Shown piece after piece: positions 24,792-33,849 of a DNA stretch of 64,000 bases. Within the stretch, counting starts at the first letter, position 1. Each line of letters starts with the position of its first letter. The stretch spans positions 1,302,001 through 1,366,000 of the forward strand of contig OY761989.1 of the NCBI GenBank assembly GCA_963665165.1. The letters are read 5' to 3'. The translations under genes were made by a program, and so were the position numbers. The DNA is from G963663315 sp963665165 (lineage in GTDB: Bacteria > Pseudomonadota > Gammaproteobacteria > Arenicellales > Poriferihabitantaceae). The notes beneath the pieces are model-generated. The model was not told the origin of the DNA. It was given only the letters and a program-made list of their open reading frames with translations, and did no database searches.

Positions 24792-25634
24792 TCAACGCCG
24801 ACCGGGAGATTTTCGACCTTTGACCGATTTCAATCTGGTGGGCGGGGGGCGGTCTTCGATATTGTCAGGCTGGTCATCTTCATCAGGCAGGAACGCCGGG
24901 GATTCCTGTTCTCCTTTCTGGTGCCGGATCACCCATCCCACCGGGCCGGACAGGGCATAGGCCAGCGCCATTAAAAACAGAACCCGTGGCGGGTCGAATG
25001 AGACCAGTACGGTGAAGCCGACGATTGCGATCAGGGCGAAAAAGGGGATTTTGTGCTTTGGGTCAACATCCTTGAAACTCCGGAACTTGATATTGCTGAC
25101 CATCAACACGGACATCAGCAGGGTCACAACCGCGCTGGCGATCGCCATGGATTCTCCGGTCAACCCCGACTCATTGAAATTCCACGCCCAGAATGCGATG
25201 AACGCGGCAGCGGCGGGACAGGCCAGGCCGAAGAAGTACCGGTTATCCTTTATGGTCAATGTATTGAATCTGGCAAGCCGCAAGGCCGTCGCGGCAGCGT
25301 ACAGGAATGAAATCAGCCAGCCTGTTTTTCCGAGGTGCTGCAGCGACCAGAAATAGATAATCATTCCCGGAGCCACACCGAACGCGATTACATCGACCAG
25401 GCTGTCATATTCCTTGCCGAAATCGCTGGTCGTGTTGGTCCACCGGGCAACGCGGCCGTCCAGGCCATCCATGATCATGGCAATCAGGACACCGGCGCCC
25501 GCCTGGCTGAAATTTCCCTGGGTGGCCTGGATGATCGCGTAAAACCCGAAAAACAGTCCGGCCGTAGTAAAAAGACTGGGCAGGAAATAGATGCCCTTTC
25601 TGGCTCCGTGGGCAGTCGTGTCATTCGATTCCAT
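24792..25634 (-). CDS. pssA: CDP-diacylglycerol-serine O-phosphatidyltransferase
   Basis: Makes phosphatidylserine from CDP-diacylglycerol and serine, the first step toward phosphatidylethanolamine. The 280-residue membrane protein carries the CDP-alcohol phosphotransferase signature DGLDGRVARWTNTTSDFGKEYDSLVD (shown here for its Asp, Gly, Ala-Arg, Gly and Asp-x3-Asp residues, about residues 57-82) and several transmembrane helices after it. The charged, proline-rich tail (about residues 240-280) is extra. It follows psd by 27 bases, so the two phospholipid steps are co-transcribed with the ilv genes. Confidence 0.93.
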   Translation of the reverse strand: MESNDTTAHGARKGIYFLPSLFTTAGLFFGFYAIIQATQGNFSQAGAGVLIAMIMDGLDGRVARWTNTTSDFGKEYDSLVDVIAFGVAPGMIIYFWSLQHLGKTGWLISFLYAAATALRLARFNTLTIKDNRYFFGLACPAAAAFIAFWAWNFNESGLTGESMAIASAVVTLLMSVLMVSNIKFRSFKDVDPKHKIPFFALIAIVGFTVLVSFDPPRVLFLMALAYALSGPVGWVIRHQKGEQESPAFLPDEDDQPDNIEDRPPPTRLKSVKGRKSPGRR

Positions 25635-25661
25635 AAAGTTGCCTGCGCGTCAGGGGATGTT

Positions 25662-26315
25662 TCAGTATCCCGGCAAATAACCTACGGCGCTATTGCCCGA
25701 ATCCACCCATTGCCCCAATTTTACCACTAAACGGGATTTCAGTGGCAAATACAGGTCCACTCTGGACCCAAAGCGGATGAACCCATACCGCTGTCCGGTT
25801 TCCACTGTGTCCCCCTGGTTCACATAACACAATATCCTCCGGGCCACCAATCCGGCGATTTGCACACTGTAAACATGGTATCCCTGGTCTGTCTGAATAT
25901 GAATGGCGTTTCGTTCATTTCCCGACGATGCCTTGTCGAGGGAGGCATTGACGAATTTGCCCGGAAAATACCGGACTTCCCGTATGCTTCCCGCTACCGG
26001 AACCAGGTTGGAGTGGACCGAGAAAATATTCATGAAAACACTCACTTTCAGGGCTTTCTCGTGATTTTCAGCATAGGGATTCCTTTCCTCGGACACGGAG
26101 ATTATTTTTCCGCTTGCCGGGGACACGACGGCGCCGGGGTCTTCCGGGATTTTCCTGGCCGGATCCCTGAAAAACTGGAAGACGAACAGCACTCCGGCCC
26201 AGACGATAACGGACCCTGCGCCCAGCCACCAGGTTGCGGCAACGCCAGCGGCCGTGGCCAGAACCAGATGCCAGGCGCCCTCCCTTGCGAGAATGGGGTA
26301 GCGGAATCGGGCCAT
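25662..26315 (-). CDS. psd: Phosphatidylserine decarboxylase proenzyme (short form)
   Basis: Pyruvoyl enzyme that decarboxylates phosphatidylserine to phosphatidylethanolamine. The 217-residue protein is the short PSD-A type, with an N-terminal membrane hairpin (WHLVLATAAGVAATWWLGAG and the next helix). The self-cleavage site is Gly183-Ser184 in IRFGSRVDLYLP, where Ser becomes the pyruvoyl group. VSPASGKIISV and FMNIFSVHSN are further family motifs. It sits 16 bases after ilvC and directly before pssA. Confidence 0.93.
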   Translation of the reverse strand: MARFRYPILAREGAWHLVLATAAGVAATWWLGAGSVIVWAGVLFVFQFFRDPARKIPEDPGAVVSPASGKIISVSEERNPYAENHEKALKVSVFMNIFSVHSNLVPVAGSIREVRYFPGKFVNASLDKASSGNERNAIHIQTDQGYHVYSVQIAGLVARRILCYVNQGDTVETGQRYGFIRFGSRVDLYLPLKSRLVVKLGQWVDSGNSAVGYLPGY

Positions 26316-26331
26316 GACCGGAACGGCAATA

Positions 26332-27345
26332 TCAGTTTTTTGCCTTGTCGACGACCTTGTTATCGCTGATCCAGGACATCATGGAACGGAGTTTCGCCCC
26401 CACCTGTTCAATCGGGTGTTCCTGGCCGCGCCGGCGCAACTCGGGGAAACGTTTTCCGCCCGTGGCATTTTCATCCATCCATTCCCGGGCAAAAGCGCCC
26501 GATTGAATTTCCGCGAGGATTTTCTTCATTTCCGCCTTGGTTTGTTCGTTTACCACTCGCGGGCCGCGGGTCAGGTCGCCGAACTCTGCGGTATTGGAAA
26601 TCGAGTAGCGCATATCGGCGATTCCGCCCTCGTACATCAAATCGACGATCAGCTTCAATTCATGCAGGCATTCGAAGTAAGCCATTTCAGGCGCGTAGCC
26701 CGCTTCAACCAGGGTTTCAAAACCAGCCTGGACCAGGGATGTCGCGCCGCCGCACAGTACGGCCTGTTCACCGAACAGGTCGGTTTCGGTTTCTTCCTTG
26801 AATGTGGTTTCTATGATGCCCGCGCGTCCGCCCCCGATACCGGAAGCATAAGCCAGAGAGATTGCGTGGGCTTCGCCCGTTGAATCCCGGGAGATGGCAA
26901 TCAGGCATGGAACACCCGCTCCTCCTTCAAAGGTGGAGCGGACCAGATGACCGGGGCCTTTCGGCGCGATCATGACCACATCCAGGTCCGCCCGCGGCTC
27001 GATATAACCGAAGTGGATATTGAATCCATGAGCGAATGCAAGGGTTGCTCCCGGTTTCAGGTCATCTTCGATTTCCTTGTAGATTCCGCCCATCCACTCA
27101 TCCGGACACAGCATCATGACCACATCCGCCTGGGCCGCCGCCGCTTTTACGTCCGCCACGGCCAGTCCGGCCTGTTCGGCCTTCGTCCGGGAACCGGAAC
27201 CTTCGCGCAAACCCACGACCACATCCACACCGCTTTCTTTCAGGTTGTTCGCGTGGGCATGACCTTGGGAACCATAACCGATAACGGCTACTTTCCGGCT
27301 GCGAATCCTCTCCAGGTCCGCGTCCTGGTCATAATAAACTTTCAT
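26332..27345 (-). CDS. ilvC: Ketol-acid reductoisomerase (class I)
   Basis: NADPH-dependent isomeroreductase, second step of valine and isoleucine synthesis. The 337-residue length is that of class I. Features: GYGSQGHAHANNLKESG Rossmann motif, IAPKGPGHLVRSTFEGG, and the metal-binding DLFGEQAVLCGG and ECLHELKLIVDLMYEGG segments. GAGGAG precedes the ATG. It follows ilvH by 83 bases, and psd starts 16 bases after it. Confidence 0.97.
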   Translation of the reverse strand: MKVYYDQDADLERIRSRKVAVIGYGSQGHAHANNLKESGVDVVVGLREGSGSRTKAEQAGLAVADVKAAAAQADVVMMLCPDEWMGGIYKEIEDDLKPGATLAFAHGFNIHFGYIEPRADLDVVMIAPKGPGHLVRSTFEGGAGVPCLIAISRDSTGEAHAISLAYASGIGGGRAGIIETTFKEETETDLFGEQAVLCGGATSLVQAGFETLVEAGYAPEMAYFECLHELKLIVDLMYEGGIADMRYSISNTAEFGDLTRGPRVVNEQTKAEMKKILAEIQSGAFAREWMDENATGGKRFPELRRRGQEHPIEQVGAKLRSMMSWISDNKVVDKAKN

Positions 27346-27428
27346 TTCAGTTTCTCCTCGTAAAATAATTGTGTTCGGGCGCTATCCGGAGCGCTTTGGC
27401 CGGGGCGGGTTCAGGGTATGGACGGGGT

Positions 27429-27923
27429 TCAGGCCCTGAGCGCTTTTCTGCCTCGCCCAATACCCATTATTCCGGAACGGACCACCTCCACCAGTTCTAT
27501 CTGGGCCAGAGAGTCCAGAAAGGCGTCCACCTTGTCCGTGTTGCCGGTCAGTTCCAGGGTATAGGTGGACTCGGTGACGTCAATGATTCTTCCACGGAAA
27601 ATATCGGCCAGTCTTTTGACGTCGTCTTTTTGCTCCGAGGTCGACGCGGCCACTTTCACCAGCAGCAACTCTCTCCCCAGATACTGGCCTTCGGTGAGGT
27701 CACGCAGCTTGACCACATCCACCAGCTTGTTCAACTGTTTGGTGATCTGCTCGATGATTGCGTCCGTCCCGGATGTTACGATGGTCATTCTGGAAAGCGA
27801 TTCATCGTCCGTAGGCGCCACAGTCAGGGATTCGATGTTATAACCACGGGCGGAAAACAGCCCCGCCACCCGGGACAGGGCGCCTGATTCATTTTCCAGC
27901 AACACGGAAATGATGCGTCTCAT
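27429..27923 (-). CDS. ilvH: Acetolactate synthase small (regulatory) subunit
   Basis: Regulatory subunit conferring valine feedback control on acetohydroxyacid synthase. The 164-residue protein has an N-terminal ACT domain (ISVLLENESGALSRVAGLFSARGYNIESLTVAPT) in shorter readable parts and the C-terminal ALS-ss domain (TYTLELTGNTDKVDAFL, VVRSGIMGIGRG). Its start overlaps the last base of ilvI, so the subunits are translationally coupled. Confidence 0.96.
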   Translation of the reverse strand: MRRIISVLLENESGALSRVAGLFSARGYNIESLTVAPTDDESLSRMTIVTSGTDAIIEQITKQLNKLVDVVKLRDLTEGQYLGRELLLVKVAASTSEQKDDVKRLADIFRGRIIDVTESTYTLELTGNTDKVDAFLDSLAQIELVEVVRSGIMGIGRGRKALRA

Positions 27924-29659
27924 CAGGCTAATTCGCGCTCCTGCAGTTCACACTCACAGTCACCCGGTTTGAGCTGCATTTCATTGTGTCCCTTGCCGGC
28001 GGCAATCATCGGGTACACATTTTCGGTGTGGTCGGTCAGGACATCCAGAAACACGAGCCGGTTTTTCAACGCGAGCGCTTCTTTCAGGGCGCCCTCCACG
28101 TCACCCGGCTTGTTAATGCTCATTCCGATATGCCCGTAGGATTCCGTAAGTTTTACGAAGTCCGGCAACGCGTCCATATAGGAATGCGAATAGCGGCGAT
28201 CATAGAAGAATTCCTGCCATTGGCGAACCATCCCCATGTACTGGTTGTTCAGGTTGATGATCTTGATCGGCAGATTGTATTGCAGGCAGGTGGACAGTTC
28301 CTGCAAGCACATTTGAATGCTGGCGTCCCCGGTTATGCAGGCCACCACATCATCCGGGTAAGCCAGTTGCACGCCCAGCGCCGCCGGCAGTCCGAATCCC
28401 ATGGTCCCGAGGCCACCGGAATTGATCCAGCGACGGGGCTTTTCAAAGGCGTAATACTGTGCCGCCCACATTTGATGCTGGCCCACATCCGAGGTGATGA
28501 ATGCATCCCCATTGGTGGCTTCGTACAGTTTCTGGACCATGAACTGCGGCTTGATCACTTCATCGCTATTTTCGAATCCCAGGGAATCCAGCGATTTCCA
28601 CTGATCCACCGTGTCCCACCAGGCATCCACGGCTGGGCGGTCGATCTCATCCAGTCTGGATTTCAACTGCGCGTTCATCTGGATCAGGACTTCATGGCAA
28701 TCCCCGACGATGGGGACTTCAACCCGGACGTTTTTGCCGATTGACGACGGGTCGATATCAATCTGGACAATTTTCGCGTTCGGTGAGAAGTTGGCCAGAT
28801 CGCCCGTAACCCGGTCATCGAATCTGGCGCCGACCGCCAGCATGACATCGCACTGGTACATTGCCATGTTGGATTCATAGGTACCGTGCATACCCAGCAT
28901 GCCAAGAAACCAGGGATTGGATGCCGGAATGGCGCCCAGTCCCATCAAGGTGCTGGTGCTGGGGTAGCGGAGCATATCGACCAGTTCGGTCAGAGGGCCG
29001 GCCGCATCGGACAGTATTGCGCCGCCGCCTGTATAGATAATGGGCCTTTTGGCATTGACGATCAGGTCAATCCCCCTTTCTATCTGCTTGTTGTGTCCCC
29101 GTTTTCTGGGTTGGTAGGATCGCATTTCTATGCTTTCCGGATAAAAATACTCGGTTGAGTTCGCGGTTACATCCTTGGGAACATCGACGACCACGGGACC
29201 GGGCCTGCCTGAGCTGGCGATATAAAAGGCCTTCTTCATGATCGCGGCGATATCTTCCACCCTTTTGATCAGGAAGTTATGCTTTACGCAAGGGCGGGTG
29301 ATGCCGACGGTATCCACTTCCTGGAATGCGTCGTCTCCGATCAAATGAGAGGGAACCTGCGCGGTGATCACCACCATCGGTATCGAATCCATGTACGCGG
29401 TGGCGATTCCGGTGACGGTATTGGTAACGCCGGGACCTGAAGTGACCAGGACCACGCCGGGCTTTCCGGTGGCGCGCGCAAAACCATCCGCGGCATGGGT
29501 TGCGCCTTGCTCGTGACGGACCAGAATGTGCTTGACCTTGTCCTGACGATACATCGCGTCATAAATATGCAGGGCCGCGCCGCCCGGGTATCCGAAAATA
29601 TATTCGATACCCTCGTCCTGAAGACATCGAACAACGATTTCTGCGCCTGTAAGTATCAC
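27923..29659 (-). CDS. ilvI: Acetolactate synthase large (catalytic) subunit
   Basis: Thiamine diphosphate enzyme that condenses pyruvate to acetolactate (or with 2-oxobutyrate), first step of branched-chain amino acid synthesis. The 578-residue protein has the catalytic Glu in FGYPGGAALHIYD/RHEQGATHAADG, the FAD-binding middle domain, and the ThDP motif GDASIQMCLQELSTCLQYNLPIKIINLNN near residues 440-470. GTG start at 29659 after AGGTA. It heads the ilvI-ilvH-ilvC-psd-pssA run and has its own promoter at 29731-29760. Confidence 0.97.
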   Translation of the reverse strand: MILTGAEIVVRCLQDEGIEYIFGYPGGAALHIYDAMYRQDKVKHILVRHEQGATHAADGFARATGKPGVVLVTSGPGVTNTVTGIATAYMDSIPMVVITAQVPSHLIGDDAFQEVDTVGITRPCVKHNFLIKRVEDIAAIMKKAFYIASSGRPGPVVVDVPKDVTANSTEYFYPESIEMRSYQPRKRGHNKQIERGIDLIVNAKRPIIYTGGGAILSDAAGPLTELVDMLRYPSTSTLMGLGAIPASNPWFLGMLGMHGTYESNMAMYQCDVMLAVGARFDDRVTGDLANFSPNAKIVQIDIDPSSIGKNVRVEVPIVGDCHEVLIQMNAQLKSRLDEIDRPAVDAWWDTVDQWKSLDSLGFENSDEVIKPQFMVQKLYEATNGDAFITSDVGQHQMWAAQYYAFEKPRRWINSGGLGTMGFGLPAALGVQLAYPDDVVACITGDASIQMCLQELSTCLQYNLPIKIINLNNQYMGMVRQWQEFFYDRRYSHSYMDALPDFVKLTESYGHIGMSINKPGDVEGALKEALALKNRLVFLDVLTDHTENVYPMIAAGKGHNEMQLKPGDCECELQERELA

Positions 29660-29730
29660 TTCAGTACCTCAAAAGAAAAAAAGCCTGCCGGGTTGTACGG
29701 AAATCCTGTTGCTGGCAGCGTTGTCCCGCA

Positions 29731-29760
29731 AGTATAGCGATATTCGCCCGGACTTTCCAA
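29731..29760 (-). promoter_or_regulatory. Candidate sigma-70 promoter of ilvI
   Basis: TTGGAA (29760-29755) and TATACT (29736-29731) on the minus strand are 18 bases apart, about 70 bases before the ilvI start. The leader between has no Leu/Ile/Val-rich peptide. A loose CTGCC...GGCAG stem followed by seven T lies just before the start codon, but the long loop makes attenuation doubtful. Confidence 0.55.
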
Positions 29761-29779
29761 GAATTTAATGTTGCCGTTG

Positions 29780-31135
29780 CTACCGGAACCGGTTGTTGCC
29801 GCCGCGTATCTGATCCATCATCCCTTTCATGCCGCCTTTCCTGTTCATCCGCCCCATCATTTTCTGCATCTGGGCAAACTGTTTCAGCAACTGGTTGACA
29901 TCCTGAACCCGGGTGCCCGAACCGGCCGCTATCCTCTTCTTCCTGGCGCTGCGTATCACCGCGGGGAATTTGCGTTCATGCGGGGTCATTGAATTTACGA
30001 TGGCGATAAGCCGGACTGTTTTCCTGTCGTCCATTTGATTGATCGCTTTTTGCGGCAGCCTGTCCATGCCGGGGAGCTTGTCGATCATCCCCATGATACC
30101 TCCCATATTCTGCAATTGCATCATCTGTTCCCGGAAATCCTCAAGATCGAACCTTTTCCCTGTCGTGATTTTCCGGGCCAGTTTATCTGCCTTGCCGCGG
30201 TCCACTTTTTGCTCGACTTCCTCGATCAGGGAAAGCACATCCCCCATGCCCAGTATCCGCGAGGCGACCCGGTCGGGGTGAAAAGGCTCAAGCGCATCCA
30301 TGCCTTCTCCGGTGCCCAGGAATTTGATTGGCTTGCCGGTAACCTGCCGGATCGACAGAGCCGCTCCGCCACGGGCGTCACCGTCGGTCTTGGTCAGGAT
30401 CACGCCGGTCAGGGGCAAAGCCTGGTCGAACGCCCTGGCGCTGGTGACCGCGTCCTGGCCGGTCATGCTGTCCACCACAAACAGGGTTTCCACCGGTTGC
30501 GCCGCCTTGTGCAGATGCCGCAGTTCCGACATCATGTCGTGGTCTATGTGCAACCGGCCCGCGGTATCGACGATCACCACATCGATACCCTGCCTGGCCG
30601 CACGGTCCAGCGCTCCGTTGACGATGTCCAGGGGCTTCTGGCCGGGGTCGGAATCATGGAAAGCCAGGTCAAGGTCATTGGCCAGGGCTCGCAGTTGGTC
30701 AATGGCGGCTGGCCGGTAGACGTCGGCGCTCACCACCATCACGGATTTCTTTTCGCTGGACCGGATGAACCGGCCCAGTTTGCCAACGGTCGTGGTTTTA
30801 CCGGCGCCCTGCAGCCCGGCAATGAAAATGACCGCGGGGGGACGAGCCGAAAGGTTGATCCGGTCATTGGCAGCGCCCATCAGACGGACCAGTTCATCCC
30901 GTACAATGCCGACGAAGACCTGGCCGGGTTGCAGGCTGGCCGTCACTTCGGCGCCGACCGCACGGGCTTTTACGTCCTCAATGAACTTCCGGACCACCTC
31001 CAGCGATACATCCGCTTCGAGCAACGCCACTCGCACTTCCCGCATTGAATCTGCGATGTTTTTCTCGGTCAGCCTGGCCTGGCCGCCCAGGGATTTTATC
31101 GTGACACGGAGTTTTTCGCTTAGCTGGTCAAACAT
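29780..31135 (-). CDS. ffh: Signal recognition particle protein Ffh
   Basis: GTPase that binds 4.5S RNA and signal sequences for co-translational targeting to the membrane. The 451-residue product has the N domain, the G domain with G1 GLQGAGKTTTVGKL (residues 107-120), DTAGRLHID (G3) and TKTDGDARGGAAL (G4), and a methionine-rich M domain ending MMGRMNRKGGMKGMMDQIRG. Divergent from the CcsA-like gene, an arrangement common in proteobacteria. Confidence 0.97.
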   Translation of the reverse strand: MFDQLSEKLRVTIKSLGGQARLTEKNIADSMREVRVALLEADVSLEVVRKFIEDVKARAVGAEVTASLQPGQVFVGIVRDELVRLMGAANDRINLSARPPAVIFIAGLQGAGKTTTVGKLGRFIRSSEKKSVMVVSADVYRPAAIDQLRALANDLDLAFHDSDPGQKPLDIVNGALDRAARQGIDVVIVDTAGRLHIDHDMMSELRHLHKAAQPVETLFVVDSMTGQDAVTSARAFDQALPLTGVILTKTDGDARGGAALSIRQVTGKPIKFLGTGEGMDALEPFHPDRVASRILGMGDVLSLIEEVEQKVDRGKADKLARKITTGKRFDLEDFREQMMQLQNMGGIMGMIDKLPGMDRLPQKAINQMDDRKTVRLIAIVNSMTPHERKFPAVIRSARKKRIAAGSGTRVQDVNQLLKQFAQMQKMMGRMNRKGGMKGMMDQIRGGNNRFR

Positions 31136-31205
31136 GCTGGTTCACTGCGGATGAAATACAGACCTTGATGTGTATAATCGGGCATCCACTCCGGTTAATG
31201 ATTAT

Positions 31206-32018
31206 ATGTACCTGATCCCCGTCCTGACAGCGCTTTGCGCCGGTATCTACGGTTTTTGCATGTGGTTGTCATGGCGCCAGATCAAAAGCGGGTCCGGCGC
31301 CGGTGAGAACGGCGTAATCGTGCGCTCATCCGCGATTATAGCAGTTGTCATCCATGGGTACCTCCTGTACAGCGTCATTTTTGTCGATGGGGCATTCAGC
31401 ATTTCCCTTGGATCGTCCGTTTCCACCGCAGGCTGGATTTCTGTCCTGATGTATTTGTGCGTCAGCCACAAGCCGGCTTATATCAACCTCGGGATCATTT
31501 TGTTCCCGATTGCATGGGTGACCGCAATCATCGGCGCATTCGCAGTTGGAAACGCCGGGGACAACACGCTCGCAACCGGAACGGGGTGGCATATCGCCCT
31601 CGCCATTCCGACCTACGGCGTATTATGCGTCGCATTCGCCCAGGCTTGTCTGCTGATTGTCCAGGACCGCCATCTGCACAAGATTTCCTCGGAAAGATTC
31701 ATGGCCGCGCTGCCCGCCATTCAAACCATGGAAAGCAACCTGAAATGGCTGATATTGCTTGGATTCGGCCTGATGTCGGTCAATCTTGTCTCTGGCATCG
31801 GAACCAATATCCTGCGCCAGGGGCAGTTGTTCGAATTCAACCATCATATCGTGCTGTCCGTCATCGCATGGGGGTGTTTCGCCTGCCTGCTGGCCGGACA
31901 GATGTTTGCCGGCTGGCGTGGCCAGACAGCCGCAAAATGGACGATCTTCGCGTTCGGTATCCTGATGCTGGCCTATTTCGGCACTCGTTTTGTCAATGAC
32001 CTGATACTGCCCGCCTGA
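31206..32018 (+). CDS. CcsA/YpjD-like cytochrome c assembly-domain membrane protein
   Basis: A 270-residue inner-membrane protein with eight or so transmembrane helices of the cytochrome c assembly (CcsA/HemX) family. It lies divergent to ffh, as E. coli YpjD does. The WD-rich haem-handling motif of true CcsA is not evident, so a role in haem handling is only suggested. The ATG at 31206 is used; an upstream in-frame start at 31170 would overlap the probable -10 (TATAAT at 31173-31178). The conserved helix ending has NHHIVLSVIAWGCF and GWRGQTAAKWTIFAF. Confidence 0.85.
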   Translation: MYLIPVLTALCAGIYGFCMWLSWRQIKSGSGAGENGVIVRSSAIIAVVIHGYLLYSVIFVDGAFSISLGSSVSTAGWISVLMYLCVSHKPAYINLGIILFPIAWVTAIIGAFAVGNAGDNTLATGTGWHIALAIPTYGVLCVAFAQACLLIVQDRHLHKISSERFMAALPAIQTMESNLKWLILLGFGLMSVNLVSGIGTNILRQGQLFEFNHHIVLSVIAWGCFACLLAGQMFAGWRGQTAAKWTIFAFGILMLAYFGTRFVNDLILPA

Positions 32019-32032
32019 TTCGGTGGGGGCGG

Positions 32033-33802
32033 TCAGTCCGGTTTGTTCCGTCCGCGTTTCGTTCCGGGTTTGCTTTTTCGTCTGGAAGGGGATTTTGTCC
32101 TGTCCACCGACTTCGCTCCCGGCTTTTGCTCCTTTAGCCTGGATATCTTCATTTTTTGGCCTGCCACCCATACTGAACCCAGTTTTTTCAGCAAAGCCCT
32201 GGGCAGGTCCTCGGGAAGATGGACCAGACTGTGATCGTCGAGTATCTCCAGTCGTCCGATCAGCCGGCTGTCAAGCCCGGTTTCATTGGCAATCGCGCCC
32301 ACGATATTCGACGGGCCTGCATGATGCCGGGCTCCCACTTCGATCCGGTAACGCACCATACCCGCATCATCCGGTCCCGCGGAGCGCCGGGAGTGGCGCG
32401 GCTTGTCCCGGCCTTTCGATTTCGGGGCACGGTCGCGACCCCGCCCGCGATTCCGATTCGCTGTCGAGGCCTGCGGCGGTTTCCTTTGCAGCAGAAACGG
32501 GCTGTTTCCCTGCAGGAGTTGAGCCAGCGCCGCCGCGATTTCAATAACCGGCTGGCCGCTTTCGCGCTGATATTCCTCGATCAGGCGGCTGAACAGTTTC
32601 AGATCCTCGCTTTCCAGGGTATCGGTTATGCGTTGTTTGAATCTGGAGATCCGCCGTTCATTGATCAGATCGTTGGTTGGAATATCCATCCATTCGATTT
32701 TCTTTCGGGTGGCTTTTTCGATAGCGCGGAGCATCCGCCCCTCCCGCGGCGCGACGAACAGGATAGCGTCTCCCTTTCTGCCGGCGCGTCCGGTGCGTCC
32801 GACCCGGTGGACATACGCTTCCGGGTCATACGGAATGTCGTAATTGACCACATGGCTGATCCGGTCCACATCCAGCCCGCGCGCGGCGACGTCAGTGGCG
32901 ACCAGAATATCCAGTTTCCCCGATCTCAATCGTCCGACCGTGCGTTCCCTTTGATTCTGGGGTATATCGCCATTCAACGGGGCGCTTGCAAATCCCCTGG
33001 CTTCCAGTTTTTCGGACAAGTCCACTGTCGCAGTCCGGGTGCGCACGAAGACAATCATGCCATCGAAGGGTTCAGCTTCAAGAATACGGGTGAGCGCGTC
33101 CAGTTTATGGGAGCCGGTGACCGACCAATAGCGTTGGCGAATGGTATCGGCGGTCGCTGTTCTTACTTTGATCGTTATCTCTTCGGGATTATCCAGATAG
33201 CGGTTCGCTATGTTCCGGATCGGCCGGGGCAGGGTGGCCGAAAACAGAGCGGTCTGGCGGGGTGAAGGCGTTTTTTCAAGGATCCATTCGACATCGTCGA
33301 TGAAACCCATACGCAGCATTTCATCCGCCTCGTCCAGCACCAGGGTTTGCAACTGTGCAAGATCGAGGGAGCTTCGGCGAATGTGGTCCATGACTCGGCC
33401 CGGTGTCCCGACCACGACGTGGACACCGCGCTTGAGCGCCTTTAACTGGCCCCGGTAGTCCTGGCCACCATACACCGGCAATACGTGAAAACCCTGGATA
33501 TGCGAGGCATACGCCTGGAAGGCCTCCGATACCTGAAGCGCCAGTTCACGGGTAGGCACCAGTACCAGGGTGCGCGGCTTCAGGGATTTCAAATCCGGGT
33601 CGGACAGGACAGGCAGTGCGAACGCAGCCGTTTTCCCGGTTCCGGTATGCGCCTGTCCCAGTATGTCACGGCCCAGCAGCATCGGCGGAATGGTTTTTTC
33701 CTGAATCGGGGTCGGCGTTTCATAACCGATATCGTCGAGAGCTTTCAGCAGGCCCCGGCCAAGGCCAAGGTCATTGAATGTGATCGGGGAGCCAATATTC
33801 AT
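32033..33802 (-). CDS. deaD: DEAD-box ATP-dependent RNA helicase (DeaD/CsdA-like)
   Basis: Cold-shock and ribosome-assembly RNA helicase. The 589-residue protein shows the Q motif (PTPIQEKTIP), Walker A AHTGTGKTAAF, VGTPGRVMD, DEAD box LDEADEMLRMG, SAT motif (FSATLP), and the C-terminal RecA domain with DVAARGLDVDRI and HRVGRTGRAGRKG. A DbpA/CsdA RNA-binding domain lies at about residues 485-560 (VRYRIEVGARHHAGPSNIVGAIA), followed by a Lys/Arg-rich tail. It is convergent with the CcsA-like gene, 14 bases apart. Confidence 0.95.
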   Translation of the reverse strand: MNIGSPITFNDLGLGRGLLKALDDIGYETPTPIQEKTIPPMLLGRDILGQAHTGTGKTAAFALPVLSDPDLKSLKPRTLVLVPTRELALQVSEAFQAYASHIQGFHVLPVYGGQDYRGQLKALKRGVHVVVGTPGRVMDHIRRSSLDLAQLQTLVLDEADEMLRMGFIDDVEWILEKTPSPRQTALFSATLPRPIRNIANRYLDNPEEITIKVRTATADTIRQRYWSVTGSHKLDALTRILEAEPFDGMIVFVRTRTATVDLSEKLEARGFASAPLNGDIPQNQRERTVGRLRSGKLDILVATDVAARGLDVDRISHVVNYDIPYDPEAYVHRVGRTGRAGRKGDAILFVAPREGRMLRAIEKATRKKIEWMDIPTNDLINERRISRFKQRITDTLESEDLKLFSRLIEEYQRESGQPVIEIAAALAQLLQGNSPFLLQRKPPQASTANRNRGRGRDRAPKSKGRDKPRHSRRSAGPDDAGMVRYRIEVGARHHAGPSNIVGAIANETGLDSRLIGRLEILDDHSLVHLPEDLPRALLKKLGSVWVAGQKMKISRLKEQKPGAKSVDRTKSPSRRKSKPGTKRGRNKPD

Positions 33803-33849
33803 GTCGGACCAGGGGTGGGTGCGGGAGTCATTGCGGGAGCGGGCCGGGG

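Noticed and set aside
29660..29720. Attenuator before ilvI
   Set aside because: The CTGCC/GGCAG stem has only five pairs with a long loop and there is no leader peptide.
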